A stretch of DNA of 64,000 nt. It comes from Psychrobacter coccoides. GTDB taxonomy: Bacteria > Pseudomonadota > Gammaproteobacteria > Pseudomonadales > Moraxellaceae. The stretch lies in NCBI RefSeq assembly GCF_017498085.1, contig NZ_JAGBKM010000003.1, positions 86,033 to 150,032 on the forward strand, given 5' to 3'. The stretch's first letter is position 1. The number at the start of each line of letters is the position of its first letter. Shown here piece by piece: positions 17,086 to 26,376 of the stretch. Below the pieces are notes generated by a model. The model worked only from the letters and a program-made list of their open reading frames with translations. It did not search any database and was not told the origin of the DNA. A program made the translations under genes and the position numbers.

Positions 17086-17150
17086 CTATTGAGCCACCCT
17101 AAATCGCTATAGTCGATACTAAATAAAATGGATACGTTACTTAATAATGC

Positions 17151-17241
17151 GAAACTGGTATAAATTTTTCTAGCTTGCTGTGCCTACGCCGACAGAGGCT
17201 GCAAAACCAACATTAAAAAACTAAGCATCCCAGCTCCGCTG
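17151..17241 (+). repeat. R2 short palindromic repeat, copy b
   Basis: It starts AAACTGGTATAAATTTTTC and contains TTGCTGTGCC, ACAGAGGCTGC and AAGCATCCCAG in the order seen in the other R2 copies. It lies in the trpG-trpD intergenic gap of 242 bp, so it is probably transcribed within the trp operon. Confidence 0.75.
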
Positions 17242-17327
17242 TATCTTTTTCATATTAGACTGACTATAACACTCATCCAAACATATACCGATAAATACAA
17301 GAGATAATAACAAGCGAGACCATAATA

Positions 17328-18431
17328 ATGACTACTATGACGCCAGAGGATATTGCGCAACTTTCTGATGAAGACATACACAAGCACCTGACCACAGCAT
17401 TAAGCAGAATTTTTCAAAACATCGACTTGACCTTTGATGAGATGTATCAAGTCATGCTGATTATTATGCAAGGCAAATGTAGTGACGCCATGATGGGTGC
17501 TATCTTAACGGGTCTACGCATGAAGGGCGAATCTATCGACGAGATTACTGCATCAGCCAGTGCCATGCGTGACTTAGCAGCCAATATTACCCCCAAGGAC
17601 TGTCACTATCTGGTCGATATCGTTGGTACTGGCGGTGACGGTGCCAACTTGTTTAACGTCTCTACCGCCTCAGCCTTGGTGGCTGCTGCTGCTGGGGCGC
17701 AAGTCGCCAAGCACGGTAACCGCGGTGTCTCAACCAAGTCTGGCAGCTCGGACTTGCTCGAGCAAGCAGGCATCAGTCTGGCGCTCAGTCCAGAGCAAGC
17801 CAAAGCATGTATCGAAAATGAAGGCATTGGCTTTTTGTTTGCGCCCAATCATCATAGCGCCATGCGCTATGCCAACCCTGTACGCCGCGAATTAAAGTCA
17901 CGTACTATCTTCAACATATTAGGCCCACTGACCAACCCTGCCAATACGCCCAATCTGGTTATTGGGGTCTTTACCGCTCAGCTGTGTGAGCCACTGGCCA
18001 AGGTAATGAAGAACTTGGGCGCACGTCACGTCATGGTCGTCGGTGCCAAAGATGGCTTGGATGAAATCAGCCTAGCGACTTCAACGACTGTTGCTGAGCT
18101 AAAAAATGGTGAGATATCTGTCTATGAGCTGATGCCAGAAGACGCCGGTATAGAATCGCAAACGCTTATCGGGCTTGATGTTGACTCGCCTGCGCAAAGT
18201 CTTGAATTGATTCGTACGGCGCTATCAGGCGAAGACACTTACGATCGCTCAGTACTCAAAGCTCGTGACATGATTGCCCTCAATGCAGGGGCAGCGATAT
18301 ATACGGCTGGGCTTGCCAGCAACTATCCTAATGGCGTGAGCCGAGCGCAAAAGATTATCCAAAACGGCGATGCGCTCGCCAAGCTCGAGTCTTTAGCGCA
18401 CTACACCCAGCAGCTGGCGCAACACACTTAA
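17328..18431 (+). CDS. trpD: Anthranilate phosphoribosyltransferase
   Basis: 367 residues (family about 340, extended by some 15 N-terminal residues). Transfers phosphoribose from PRPP to anthranilate. Signature DIVGTGGDGANLFNVST (PRPP loop), VAKHGNRGVSTKSGSSDLLE, and the FLFAPNHHSAMRYANPVRRELKSRTIFN anthranilate-binding region. Second gene of trpG-trpD-trpC. The start ATG at 17328 could also be 17337. No separate promoter was identified after the R2 repeat upstream. Confidence 0.96.
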   Translation: MTTMTPEDIAQLSDEDIHKHLTTALSRIFQNIDLTFDEMYQVMLIIMQGKCSDAMMGAILTGLRMKGESIDEITASASAMRDLAANITPKDCHYLVDIVGTGGDGANLFNVSTASALVAAAAGAQVAKHGNRGVSTKSGSSDLLEQAGISLALSPEQAKACIENEGIGFLFAPNHHSAMRYANPVRRELKSRTIFNILGPLTNPANTPNLVIGVFTAQLCEPLAKVMKNLGARHVMVVGAKDGLDEISLATSTTVAELKNGEISVYELMPEDAGIESQTLIGLDVDSPAQSLELIRTALSGEDTYDRSVLKARDMIALNAGAAIYTAGLASNYPNGVSRAQKIIQNGDALAKLESLAHYTQQLAQHT

Positions 18432-18497
18432 GTTTTTCATACAGCTATCGCCCACTGACTTTTGACCTTTTACCTTTAGACACATTCGGACACCAGT

Positions 18498-19367
18498 ATG
18501 GCCCATTCAGATATACCCTCAGTACTACAACGCATTGTCAAAACCAAACAAGAGGAAGTACAGACTGCTCGTGCAGCACTGTCTCTTGAAGACTTACAAG
18601 CAAAAGTCGCTGCTGATAGCAAACCACGCCGAGGCTTTGCCGCAGCTCTACGAGCTGCCAGTGATCAAAAAAGCGGTATTGGCATTATCGCTGAGATAAA
18701 AAAAGCCTCACCTTCTAAAGGCATCATCAATCATAACTTCGCCCCAGCACTATTTGCTCAGCAGTATGAGCAAGCGGGAGCCAGCTGCTTGTCGGTATTG
18801 ACCGATCGTGATTACTTCCAAGGTGATGACAGCTATCTTATTGCCGCATCTAATGCCGTCAGCTTGCCTATACTGCGTAAGGATTTTATGATTAATGAGT
18901 ATCAAATATATCAATCTTATCTGATGGGTGCAGACTGCATACTGCTTATTATGGCGTGTCTTGATGATCGTCAAGCACATGAGCTGCATGCGCTTAGTAT
19001 TGAATTAGGCATGGATGTATTGATCGAAGTCCATACGCAGGCGGAGCTTGAGCGTGCCCTAAAACTCCCACGCTCAGCGCATAACATCTACGGTATTAAC
19101 AATCGTGACCTCAATACCTTTGACGTTGACCTGCAAACTACGCTCAATCTAAAGAACTTTTTGCTCGAAGCATTGGCTACTGATGCTGATGACACAGAGA
19201 AAAAACCACTTATCGTCACCGAAAGTGGGATTCGTAACAGTGATGATATTATCTTGATGCTAGATCAAGGTATTCAACACTTTTTGATCGGTGAGCAGTT
19301 TATGAAGACCGACCACCCTGGACAAGCGTTACAATCCTTACTTGCAGGCGCAGCAACAGACGAGTAA
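18498..19367 (+). CDS. trpC: Indole-3-glycerol phosphate synthase
   Basis: 289 residues, TIM-barrel enzyme that closes the indole ring of CdRP. Motifs: VLQRIVKTKQEEV (N-terminal helix), IIAEIKKASPSKGII (catalytic Glu/Lys), LSVLTDRDYFQGDDSYL, LPILRKDFMINEYQIYQS, GINNRDLNTFDVDL and VTESGIRNSDDI. Monofunctional: there is no fused TrpF. It is 66 bp downstream of trpD. Confidence 0.96.
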   Translation: MAHSDIPSVLQRIVKTKQEEVQTARAALSLEDLQAKVAADSKPRRGFAAALRAASDQKSGIGIIAEIKKASPSKGIINHNFAPALFAQQYEQAGASCLSVLTDRDYFQGDDSYLIAASNAVSLPILRKDFMINEYQIYQSYLMGADCILLIMACLDDRQAHELHALSIELGMDVLIEVHTQAELERALKLPRSAHNIYGINNRDLNTFDVDLQTTLNLKNFLLEALATDADDTEKKPLIVTESGIRNSDDIILMLDQGIQHFLIGEQFMKTDHPGQALQSLLAGAATDE

Positions 19368-19447
19368 AGTAATTAAAAATGACGTTAGGAGCCGTATAGC
19401 CCTTATTGTTCACAACCCATTCATCAACCAACGATACCTTAACTTTT

Positions 19448-20176
19448 ATGTCAAACTCTCTATTTTCTAAAGAAATGCAAGACCAGCTCAAAGAGCTTAA
19501 AGGCCAACTCAGCAAAGGGCGTGATACCAACTCGCCTGATGGTGAAAACCAAAAGCCAACAGAACCTGTATCACTACCGACCCAAAAACAGGTCAAAAAA
19601 ACAGTCAAGCAGCTAGACAGTGAACATATCGATGACGATAAAGTCTTGTTTATGCAAGCCATGCACGGTGTCAATCCACTAGAAGACAAGAACGTACGCT
19701 CACCAGTAAGCAGCAAAAAAACCAAACCAGATGCTGCCACATTATCTAAGCGTGCGGCGGCTCAAGGTGGCGATGAAACAGATCTGGGTGCGGGTTTGTC
19801 AGATATGCAAGCGCTACTCAATCCTGTCGCTGGTGAGGCGTACTTGTCTTATAAGCACCCTACCCTGCAAAACAAGATTTTTGATCAACTCAAAAAAGGC
19901 CAGTTCCGTTGGTATGATGCGGTCGATATTCATGGCTGTACCATTGAAGAGGCTCGTGTGGCGATGACACAGCTACTGAGCCAAGCCAAAGCAAACAATG
20001 AGACAGTGGTAAAAATCGTCCACGGCAAAGGACAAGAAGCCATTTTAAAAACGTGCGTGAATGGCTGGCTACGTCAAATCCCAGAGGTGCTAGCGTTTTG
20101 CTCTGCACCGCCAAAGGACGGTGGTAATGGCGCTGTATTGGTCTTACTAAAAAAACGTAAAGCAGAAAGCAAGTAG
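19448..20176 (+). CDS. Smr-domain protein (putative endonuclease, SmrA/YdaL type)
   Basis: 242 residues from ATG 19448. The frame is open from an upstream TTG at 19406, which is less likely. The first 120 residues are charged and probably flexible. The C-terminal Smr domain (about 160-240) shows the D-x-HG motif AVDIHGCTIEEARVAM and the HGKG motif VKIVHGKGQEAILK, followed by an AxxxxGGxGAVLVLL strand. Smr domains in this context are DNA or RNA nicking nucleases. The specific role is unknown. It lies 80 bp after trpC and before a bidirectional terminator. Confidence 0.85.
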   Translation: MSNSLFSKEMQDQLKELKGQLSKGRDTNSPDGENQKPTEPVSLPTQKQVKKTVKQLDSEHIDDDKVLFMQAMHGVNPLEDKNVRSPVSSKKTKPDAATLSKRAAAQGGDETDLGAGLSDMQALLNPVAGEAYLSYKHPTLQNKIFDQLKKGQFRWYDAVDIHGCTIEEARVAMTQLLSQAKANNETVVKIVHGKGQEAILKTCVNGWLRQIPEVLAFCSAPPKDGGNGAVLVLLKKRKAESK

Positions 20177-20201
20177 TCTTTGTTGGGTTAAAAGTTGAAT
20201 T

Positions 20202-20246
20202 AAAAAAAGGCCTGAGCTCTGTATGATACAGTGCTCAGCCCTTTTA
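20202..20246. terminator. Bidirectional rho-independent terminator
   Basis: AAAAAGG-CCTGAGC-TCTGTAT pairs with ATACAG-TGCTCAG-CCCTTTT. T-runs on both strands serve the Smr gene (+) and the mscS-like gene (-), whose stops converge here. Confidence 0.8.
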
Positions 20247-20304
20247 GTGATTAGAGCCTGTTCAATGGCTTTTTATGATGTCATTATGAGCACCTCAACA
20301 CGCC

Positions 20305-22230
20305 CTATGGCTGATTCCAAATAGACAAGTTAATGTTTTTGGTGACACGGCGAAACTTTCTTTTTGCCAAAGTATAGTTGCGAGATTTTTTTCTGTGTGT
20401 TTTTCGTCGTACTGCCTTGACCGCTTTAGGTTGAGGCTCTCCCTCTGAGGTACTGGCGTCTTCTGGCGACTCTGTAGGCGCATCATCACTGTGTTCGGTA
20501 GCGTCTGATGCCTCATCGATCGCATCAAGAGCCTCATCTTGATCATTGTTTTCTTTAGCATCATCAGCTTTACCCTGCTCAACGATCAGCTGCTGTGTTG
20601 GTAAGGCATGCTCGACTTTATACTTTTTCACTTTGTTTAATATATCAACCAACAAGGTGTCTTGTTTGCCATAAAACTCTATAACATCAACAGAATTGAC
20701 GTAAGCCCTCAGTTGAATAACATAGCAGTCTTGACGCAGCTCTAAGATATTGGCCTGATTCCACTCTTGGTTGGTCAGCTCATGCTCCTTTAACAACTTA
20801 TCTAAAGCACCTACCATTTTAAACACTTCGTCGATATCAGCGCTCCGCTTGATATACAGCATATGCAAAAACTGAAACATATCACGTGAGGCGAAGTTTT
20901 CAATTTGCATAGATGAAAAGTCCCCATTGGGCACAGTCACCACAGTACGGCTCAGTGTACGCACCCGTGATGAGCGAATACCGATATCGATGACTGTACC
21001 TTCTTGATCACCAAACTTACAGTAGTCACCAATCCGTACGGGAGAATCAGCCACCACCACCACACTACCGACTAAGTTTTCGATGGTTTTTTGTGCACCC
21101 AACGCCAATGCTAAACCACCCACCCCTAATGCGGCGATACCAGTGGTCAAATCAAAGCCTAAATTGCCAAAAATAACAATGACGGCAAATATTAATAATA
21201 GCGCCTTTACAATCTTACGTAGCAAACCTAAGATCGATACTCGTTCAGTGTAGTTCTTTCTATAGCTTAGATTGACCGCACGGGTAAATATGGCATCAAT
21301 TACCCGCAAGAGCAGCCAAGTGACGGCCAGCCAAGACGCAATCTCAGTGATGCGATTGATCGGCTCACGTATGGTGACTGACACGCCAGCAGAGACCATA
21401 ATCTCAGAGAGCATCAATGCCATCACCACCACGGTAAAAGGCAAGATGACTTTATTTGGTAGTGGCAAAGGGACACCGCGCACCCGTGGATAAGCGATTC
21501 TGAGTAAATGATACGCCAGCCACACCACAATATAAGTCAGTACAAACACACCGACAATCATGATGATCGCAGCCGCCAAGTCTGCCAGCTGATAGCCAAA
21601 TAGCTTTTTGCCTTCTAGAGAGTCAATGCTATAACGTGATACCAGAGTCGGCTCGGTATTTTCGATGACCTCTGGTACTAGGCTGAGCGTCTCGGAAGAA
21701 AACTGCCAGTATTGCTCACCTTGCTGTGAGACGACACGCTCAAGTATCAGCGGTATGCTGGTGTCACCCACCTTGATACGGCCGACATTCTCTTGACTGG
21801 GCGGCAGCTGATCGGTCAAATTACCTTCCTGTGCATTACTGATCTGTAGATCAGGTTGAAACCGCCCACCAGCATCAAGCGCTTGCTTGAACTGGCGTAC
21901 TGCTGTGGTTGGGTTATCGGACTTGGATAAGTTTAGATAATTACTTGCCAGCAGATAGTCGTTTTCGCCTAGCGCACTGATAAACCCTTGTACCGTCTGT
22001 CTTGGTGTATCTCGGCCAAACGAGTCTGGTATCGATTCGCGTACGACCTCGCCACTATCATCATTATTATTAAGGCCTAACGCACTCACTTCAGCAGCAA
22101 TGGCGGTGTTTGGTAAAGCCATGCTGCATACCAGTACTACTAAAAGCGCAGTTAGCATTAGCGGTACTTTTATAAATGGTATCAATACTGATGGCGCTGT
22201 ACTGGGGTTAGAATAACGCTGGATAGACAA
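20305..22230 (-). CDS. Mechanosensitive channel of the MscS family
   Basis: 641 residues, longer than E. coli MscS (286). The signal-like hydrophobic N-terminus (ending ALPNTAIAA) is followed by a periplasmic domain of about 150 residues. Four or so membrane helices follow (about 225-390). The pore helix and beta domain read GIAALGVGGLALALGAQKTIENLVG and SPVRIGDYCKFGDQEGTV, with the classic Gly/Ala pore pattern. The C-terminal 100 residues are acidic (Asp/Glu/Ala), then strongly basic (RRKTHRKKSRNY). It releases osmolytes on hypo-osmotic shock. The unusual tail may interact with nucleic acid or membrane, which is speculation. Confidence 0.93.
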   Translation of the reverse strand: MSIQRYSNPSTAPSVLIPFIKVPLMLTALLVVLVCSMALPNTAIAAEVSALGLNNNDDSGEVVRESIPDSFGRDTPRQTVQGFISALGENDYLLASNYLNLSKSDNPTTAVRQFKQALDAGGRFQPDLQISNAQEGNLTDQLPPSQENVGRIKVGDTSIPLILERVVSQQGEQYWQFSSETLSLVPEVIENTEPTLVSRYSIDSLEGKKLFGYQLADLAAAIIMIVGVFVLTYIVVWLAYHLLRIAYPRVRGVPLPLPNKVILPFTVVVMALMLSEIMVSAGVSVTIREPINRITEIASWLAVTWLLLRVIDAIFTRAVNLSYRKNYTERVSILGLLRKIVKALLLIFAVIVIFGNLGFDLTTGIAALGVGGLALALGAQKTIENLVGSVVVVADSPVRIGDYCKFGDQEGTVIDIGIRSSRVRTLSRTVVTVPNGDFSSMQIENFASRDMFQFLHMLYIKRSADIDEVFKMVGALDKLLKEHELTNQEWNQANILELRQDCYVIQLRAYVNSVDVIEFYGKQDTLLVDILNKVKKYKVEHALPTQQLIVEQGKADDAKENNDQDEALDAIDEASDATEHSDDAPTESPEDASTSEGEPQPKAVKAVRRKTHRKKSRNYTLAKRKFRRVTKNINLSIWNQP

Positions 22231-22720
22231 ATCAAACCTCTTAGCTGTTGTATAGTCAGTTGAAAAAAACTGTCATAAGTTCAAAAGCGCCACTGGTATA
22301 AATTTTACTTGCGTGCTGTTATTACAGAGGCTGTGCAACCCATATTCTCAAACTAGCATCCCAGTGGCGCTGTAATGCTTTTAAATTGAATCTGCTATGG
22401 TGTGGCCACTACTCATAAAACCTGCTTATGATAACAATTATTTATCTCCCTAGTGGCTTTGATTGCAGGTTTTTATAGCCATACTTGTGCTTCCTTTTTA
22501 CGTTTAGTTTGCAACAATCATAATAAACCGCTGACATAAATAACAGTCATATCAGTGCTCAAATCCATGGATGGCAATTCGTCATGAAAATAACTCAGCT
22601 TACCGTGAAGAAACATTAAGTTAAATGAGTTTATAAAGGGGCAACTTTTATAGATAATAAGCCCTGCTTTACTCGTTTGTTTCTTTTGGTAATTCTGGCT
22701 TATTAATTCTTGGATGCTTT
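22231..22720. other. Intergenic region upstream of the TonB receptor gene
   Basis: 490 bp with no credible gene. It holds an R2 repeat (22287-22370). I looked for a cobalamin riboswitch (B12 box, GCCACTG and the GGGAA/GGTG core) and a clear Fur box. Neither is convincing. Confidence 0.6.
22287..22370 (+). repeat. R2 short palindromic repeat, copy c (best preserved)
   Basis: 84 bp with perfect 10-bp terminal inverted repeats: GCGCCACTGG (22287-22296) and CCAGTGGCGC (22361-22370). Internal blocks TATAAATTTTACTTGCGTGC and AGAGGCTGTGCAACC match copy a. Non-coding. Confidence 0.85.
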
Positions 22721-24634
22721 ATGACCTTTTTACGTTCTTCTTCGACCATTTATCTTCGCTTAAGTATCTTAAGCGCATTGGGACTATTTGCTGCTAATAC
22801 TGCAATGGCAACTACTGCTAATGCCAGCGACCTGCCTCAAGTCGAGCTTGATAAAATTGTGGTCACTGCGACACGTACACCAACTAAAATCAGCAATACC
22901 ATCGCCCAGACTCGCGTCGTCGATAGCGAAGAATTAAAGCGTTATCAAGGGCAAACGGCATTAGAGGTTCTCAAGCGCCAGCCGGGATTTAGTATAAAGC
23001 AAGATGGTGGTATGGGTAGTAGCAGTAACTTTTATCTACGTGGTTATGATAGCAAGCGTGTATTGATATTAATTGATGGCATACGCTATGGCTCAATGTC
23101 AACCGGTCAGCCTGCTTTAGCTTTATTACCGACCGACCAGATTGATCGTATTGAAATATTATATGGGGCATCAGGCTCTAGTATCTATGGCGCTGATGCC
23201 ATGGGCGGTGTCATTCAAATATTTACTAAAGGTAATGATGTTGCGCAAACTAACTTTTCTGTGACCGCTGGTGTTGGTTCAAACGACCATTATGTCTATG
23301 GTGCAGCCGCTCAGTTTGCCAATGAAGCAGGTGCTAAACTCAGTCTCTCTGCCAGTCGTAACCAAACCGATGGTATCAGTGCTATTAAATACCAAACAGG
23401 TAATAACAAGGACGAAGATGGCTTTGAAAGTAACAACTTTGCTATCAATGCTAGCGTGCCTTTAACTGAAAGTGTCAGTATCGGTGCCACTGGTCTATTT
23501 GCCAAGTCAACCTCTGAATTTGACGACTATACCAATAAGCCTAACGCAGAAATCGATCAAGAAAATGGTGCAGTATCAGCGTTTTCACAATATGAAAATG
23601 ATAAGCTGACAGTTAGATTATCGGCAGGTCAGAGTTTGGATAAGCTTGATAATAAGGTTGGTGATGCGTTTGAAACCAAACAAAAACAAGCAAACTTACT
23701 CAGTACTTATCTCTTACCGTCAGGACAACTACAAGCGGGGGCAGAATGGTTAAAGCAGAAAGTAGATATTACTGATAATACACCTAATAACGGTAACGAC
23801 ACTTACAAAATAAACGACCGTACTATAAAAAGTGGCTTTATTGGTTATCAGCTCAACAAAGACACTTATGATCTGCAAGCCAACGTTCGTTATGATGATA
23901 ACTCACAGTTTGACAACGAAACGACCTATAGTTTAGGTTACGCTGTAAGATTGGCACCTAGTTTACGTCTTGGTACCAGCTTTGCCACTGGTTATAGAGC
24001 ACCGTCACTTAATGACTTATACATCGAAAGTAGTTATTATGTCCCAAATGAAAATTTAGAAGTCGAAAAAAGCAACAACTTAGAAGTGTTTATCGAATCC
24101 AATAGTGAGTTCCAAACCACTCGTCTAACAGGGTTTAACAGTCGTGTCGATAATCTAATTAACAATGCTTATGATCCAGCGACTTTCAAATACCAAGCAA
24201 CTAATATTGATGCAGCAAGATTATCAGGCTATAGCCTTACGTCAGATTGGCAACTCAGTAATGTTTTATTTGGTGGTCAATATACTTATACTGATGCAGA
24301 AGAACGTTCAGGCGAGAATAAAGGCAAGCAGTTGGCTTATCGTCCCGAGCATACTGGACTTATCTATGTAGGCTACCAAGCTTTAGACTTTGACGTTCGC
24401 GCCGAAGCAGAATATGTTGGCAAGACTTATAATGCTCCTGATAACAGCACCTCTATAGACAGCTATACGTTATTTAATATTAGTGGGAACTATTATATCA
24501 ACCCAAATCTTACGCTGAGCAGCCGTATTGAGAATTTAACCAATGAAGACTACACAACCAACGAAGGTTTTGGCACTCGCTATAACCAAAACGGCACCAA
24601 CTTCTTTACCTCACTTACCTATAACTGGTACTAA
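22721..24634 (+). CDS. TonB-dependent outer-membrane receptor, BtuB-like
   Basis: 637 residues. The signal peptide ends near ATTANA (residue 35). The TonB box-like segment LDKIVVTATRTPTK follows, then the plug domain (about 55-165) with VLKRQPGFSIKQDGG, YLRGYDSKRVLILIDGIRYG and GASGSSIYGADAMGGVIQIF, closest in pattern to the cobalamin receptor BtuB. A 22-strand barrel follows, ending in the aromatic residue SLTYNWY with NLTNEDYTTNEGFGTRYN before it. It takes up cobalamin or another small chelate across the outer membrane. No cobalamin riboswitch or transport neighbours, so the substrate is uncertain. Confidence 0.85.
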   Translation: MTFLRSSSTIYLRLSILSALGLFAANTAMATTANASDLPQVELDKIVVTATRTPTKISNTIAQTRVVDSEELKRYQGQTALEVLKRQPGFSIKQDGGMGSSSNFYLRGYDSKRVLILIDGIRYGSMSTGQPALALLPTDQIDRIEILYGASGSSIYGADAMGGVIQIFTKGNDVAQTNFSVTAGVGSNDHYVYGAAAQFANEAGAKLSLSASRNQTDGISAIKYQTGNNKDEDGFESNNFAINASVPLTESVSIGATGLFAKSTSEFDDYTNKPNAEIDQENGAVSAFSQYENDKLTVRLSAGQSLDKLDNKVGDAFETKQKQANLLSTYLLPSGQLQAGAEWLKQKVDITDNTPNNGNDTYKINDRTIKSGFIGYQLNKDTYDLQANVRYDDNSQFDNETTYSLGYAVRLAPSLRLGTSFATGYRAPSLNDLYIESSYYVPNENLEVEKSNNLEVFIESNSEFQTTRLTGFNSRVDNLINNAYDPATFKYQATNIDAARLSGYSLTSDWQLSNVLFGGQYTYTDAEERSGENKGKQLAYRPEHTGLIYVGYQALDFDVRAEAEYVGKTYNAPDNSTSIDSYTLFNISGNYYINPNLTLSSRIENLTNEDYTTNEGFGTRYNQNGTNFFTSLTYNWY

Positions 24635-24676
24635 TCTTACTTAGCAGCACTCAAAACTTAAGTTGTAAATAATTAA

Positions 24677-24700
24677 GGCTATCGATTGATAGCCTTTTTT
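24677..24700 (+). terminator. Terminator of the TonB receptor gene
   Basis: GGCTATC (24677-24683), GATT loop, GATAGCC (24688-24694), then six T. Confidence 0.85.
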
Positions 24701-24776
24701 GTGCCAGTAAATATCATAAACACTTACTATTTATATCATCCAATAGTGACAATCAACGCCTCATCTATTACAATAT

Positions 24777-24887
24777 CCCTCCCGAGAGGTGTTGCACCGC
24801 TGCTGATATTAAGCTGCGTTAGGCTCGGAAAGTTGTCAAAGACCTATTCAGTATAGGGTAATCAAAACCATCTTTGACAGCACAAAC
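24777..24887 (+). promoter_or_regulatory. S-adenosylhomocysteine (SAH) riboswitch
   Basis: In the ahcY leader, CCGAG (24782-24786) pairs with CTCGG (24824-24828). The conserved 5' core CCCGAGAGGTGTTGCACCGC and the 3' strand TTAGGCTCGGAAAG fit the SAH-riboswitch consensus (CCGAGGRGCGYUGCRACC ... AGGCUCGG). A following 9-bp hairpin, TGTCAAAGA (24834-24842) with TCTTTGACA (24871-24879), lies between the core and the ribosome binding site. The class turns on ahcY when SAH accumulates. Context (ahcY-metF) agrees fully. Confidence 0.9.
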
Positions 24888-24940
24888 AACGGCACCTGCG
24901 TTTTTATTCTTTTTATCATCATCAACGATAGGAGCATATT

Positions 24941-26365
24941 ATGGACGCAGTGTCGAACATTCCATCTGTCCATACGATCGACCCCACTTTCACTGACTAT
25001 AAAGTTGCCGACATCAGTCTTGCTGACTATGGTCGCCGTGAAATCACCCTTGCCGAAGCCGAAATGCCTGCCCTCATGGGTTTGCGTCGTCGCTATGAAG
25101 CTGAGCAGCCACTCAAAGGCGCCAAAATCGCTGGCTGTATCCACATGACCGTTCAGACTGCCGTACTCATCGAGACGCTCATTGCGCTAGGTGCCGAAGT
25201 ACGCTGGACATCATGTAACATCTTCTCAACCCAAGACCATGCTGCAGCAGCGATTGCGGCGGCTGGCATTCCTGTGTTTGCTTGGAAAGGCGAAACTGAA
25301 GAAGAGTACGAGTGGTGCCTTCGTCAACAAGTCCACGTCGGCGGCGAAGAGTCAGGCCAGCTATGGGACGCCAACTTAATCTTGGATGATGGCGGTGACT
25401 TGACGGCTTTGATCCACAATGACTATCCACAGCTACTTGATAACATCCACGGCATCTCAGAAGAGACCACCACGGGCGTCCATCGCTTGGTTGAGATGTT
25501 AAACCAAGGCACCCTTAAAGTACCTGCCATCAACGTTAATGATGCCGTCACCAAGTCCAAGAACGACAACAAATACGGCTGCCGTCACAGCTTAAACGAT
25601 GCCATCAAACGTGCTACCGATATGTTCCTTGCAGGTCGTCGTGCACTTGTCATTGGCTATGGTGATGTCGGTAAAGGCTCAGCACAAAGCTTACGCCAAG
25701 AAGGCATGATCGTTCGTGTCTCAGAAGTCGACCCCATCTGTGCCATGCAGGCTTGTATGGACGGCTATGAAGTATTGTCACCATATATCGATGGCGACAA
25801 CACGGGCGGCGCAGACAACATCAACACTCGCCTACTTGAAGACACTGATCTCATCGTCACCACCACGGGCAACTATCACGTTTGTGACAAGCATATGCTC
25901 GCAGCACTAAAGCCTGGGGCTGTCGTTTGTAACATCGGTCACTTTGATACCGAAATCGACACCCAGTTTATGCGTGACAACTGGCGCTGGGTTGAGATCA
26001 AGCCGCAAGTGCATCAAGTTTTCCGTTCAGACGATGAAAACGACTATCTGATTTTGCTTGCTGAAGGCCGCTTGGTCAACCTAGGTAACGCAACCGGTCA
26101 CCCATCACGCGTGATGGACGGCTCGTTTGCCAACCAAGTATTGGCTCAGATGTATCTGTTTGACGAAAAGTTCGCTGACTTACCTGTCGATGAACGCTTT
26201 GACAATTTATATGTCAAGGTGTTACCGAAAAAACTTGATGAAGAAGTCGCCGCAGCTATGGTAGCTGGCTTTAATGGTACGCTGACTAAGCTGACTAAAG
26301 AGCAAGCTGACTACTTAGGTGTGCCAGTCGAAGGGCCGTTTAAGCCTGACGCTTATAAATACTAA
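24941..26365 (+). CDS. ahcY: Adenosylhomocysteinase
   Basis: 474 residues, the usual bacterial length. Reversibly hydrolyses S-adenosylhomocysteine to adenosine and homocysteine with bound NAD. Motifs: [33 protein letters not shown], the [14 protein letters not shown]-binding glycine loop (E. coli lacks this enzyme), [11 protein letters not shown] and the C-terminal KPDAYKY. AGGAG ribosome binding site. The leader carries a SAH riboswitch. It is followed 11 nt later by metF, so the two are co-transcribed. Confidence 0.98.
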   Translation: MDAVSNIPSVHTIDPTFTDYKVADISLADYGRREITLAEAEMPALMGLRRRYEAEQPLKGAKIAGCIHMTVQTAVLIETLIALGAEVRWTSCNIFSTQDHAAAAIAAAGIPVFAWKGETEEEYEWCLRQQVHVGGEESGQLWDANLILDDGGDLTALIHNDYPQLLDNIHGISEETTTGVHRLVEMLNQGTLKVPAINVNDAVTKSKNDNKYGCRHSLNDAIKRATDMFLAGRRALVIGYGDVGKGSAQSLRQEGMIVRVSEVDPICAMQACMDGYEVLSPYIDGDNTGGADNINTRLLEDTDLIVTTTGNYHVCDKHMLAALKPGAVVCNIGHFDTEIDTQFMRDNWRWVEIKPQVHQVFRSDDENDYLILLAEGRLVNLGNATGHPSRVMDGSFANQVLAQMYLFDEKFADLPVDERFDNLYVKVLPKKLDEEVAAAMVAGFNGTLTKLTKEQADYLGVPVEGPFKPDAYKY

Positions 26366-26376
26366 GGAGCGTGATT

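Noticed and set aside
22231-22720. Cobalamin riboswitch upstream of the BtuB-like receptor
   Set aside because: The conserved B12-box elements could not be found on the plus strand.
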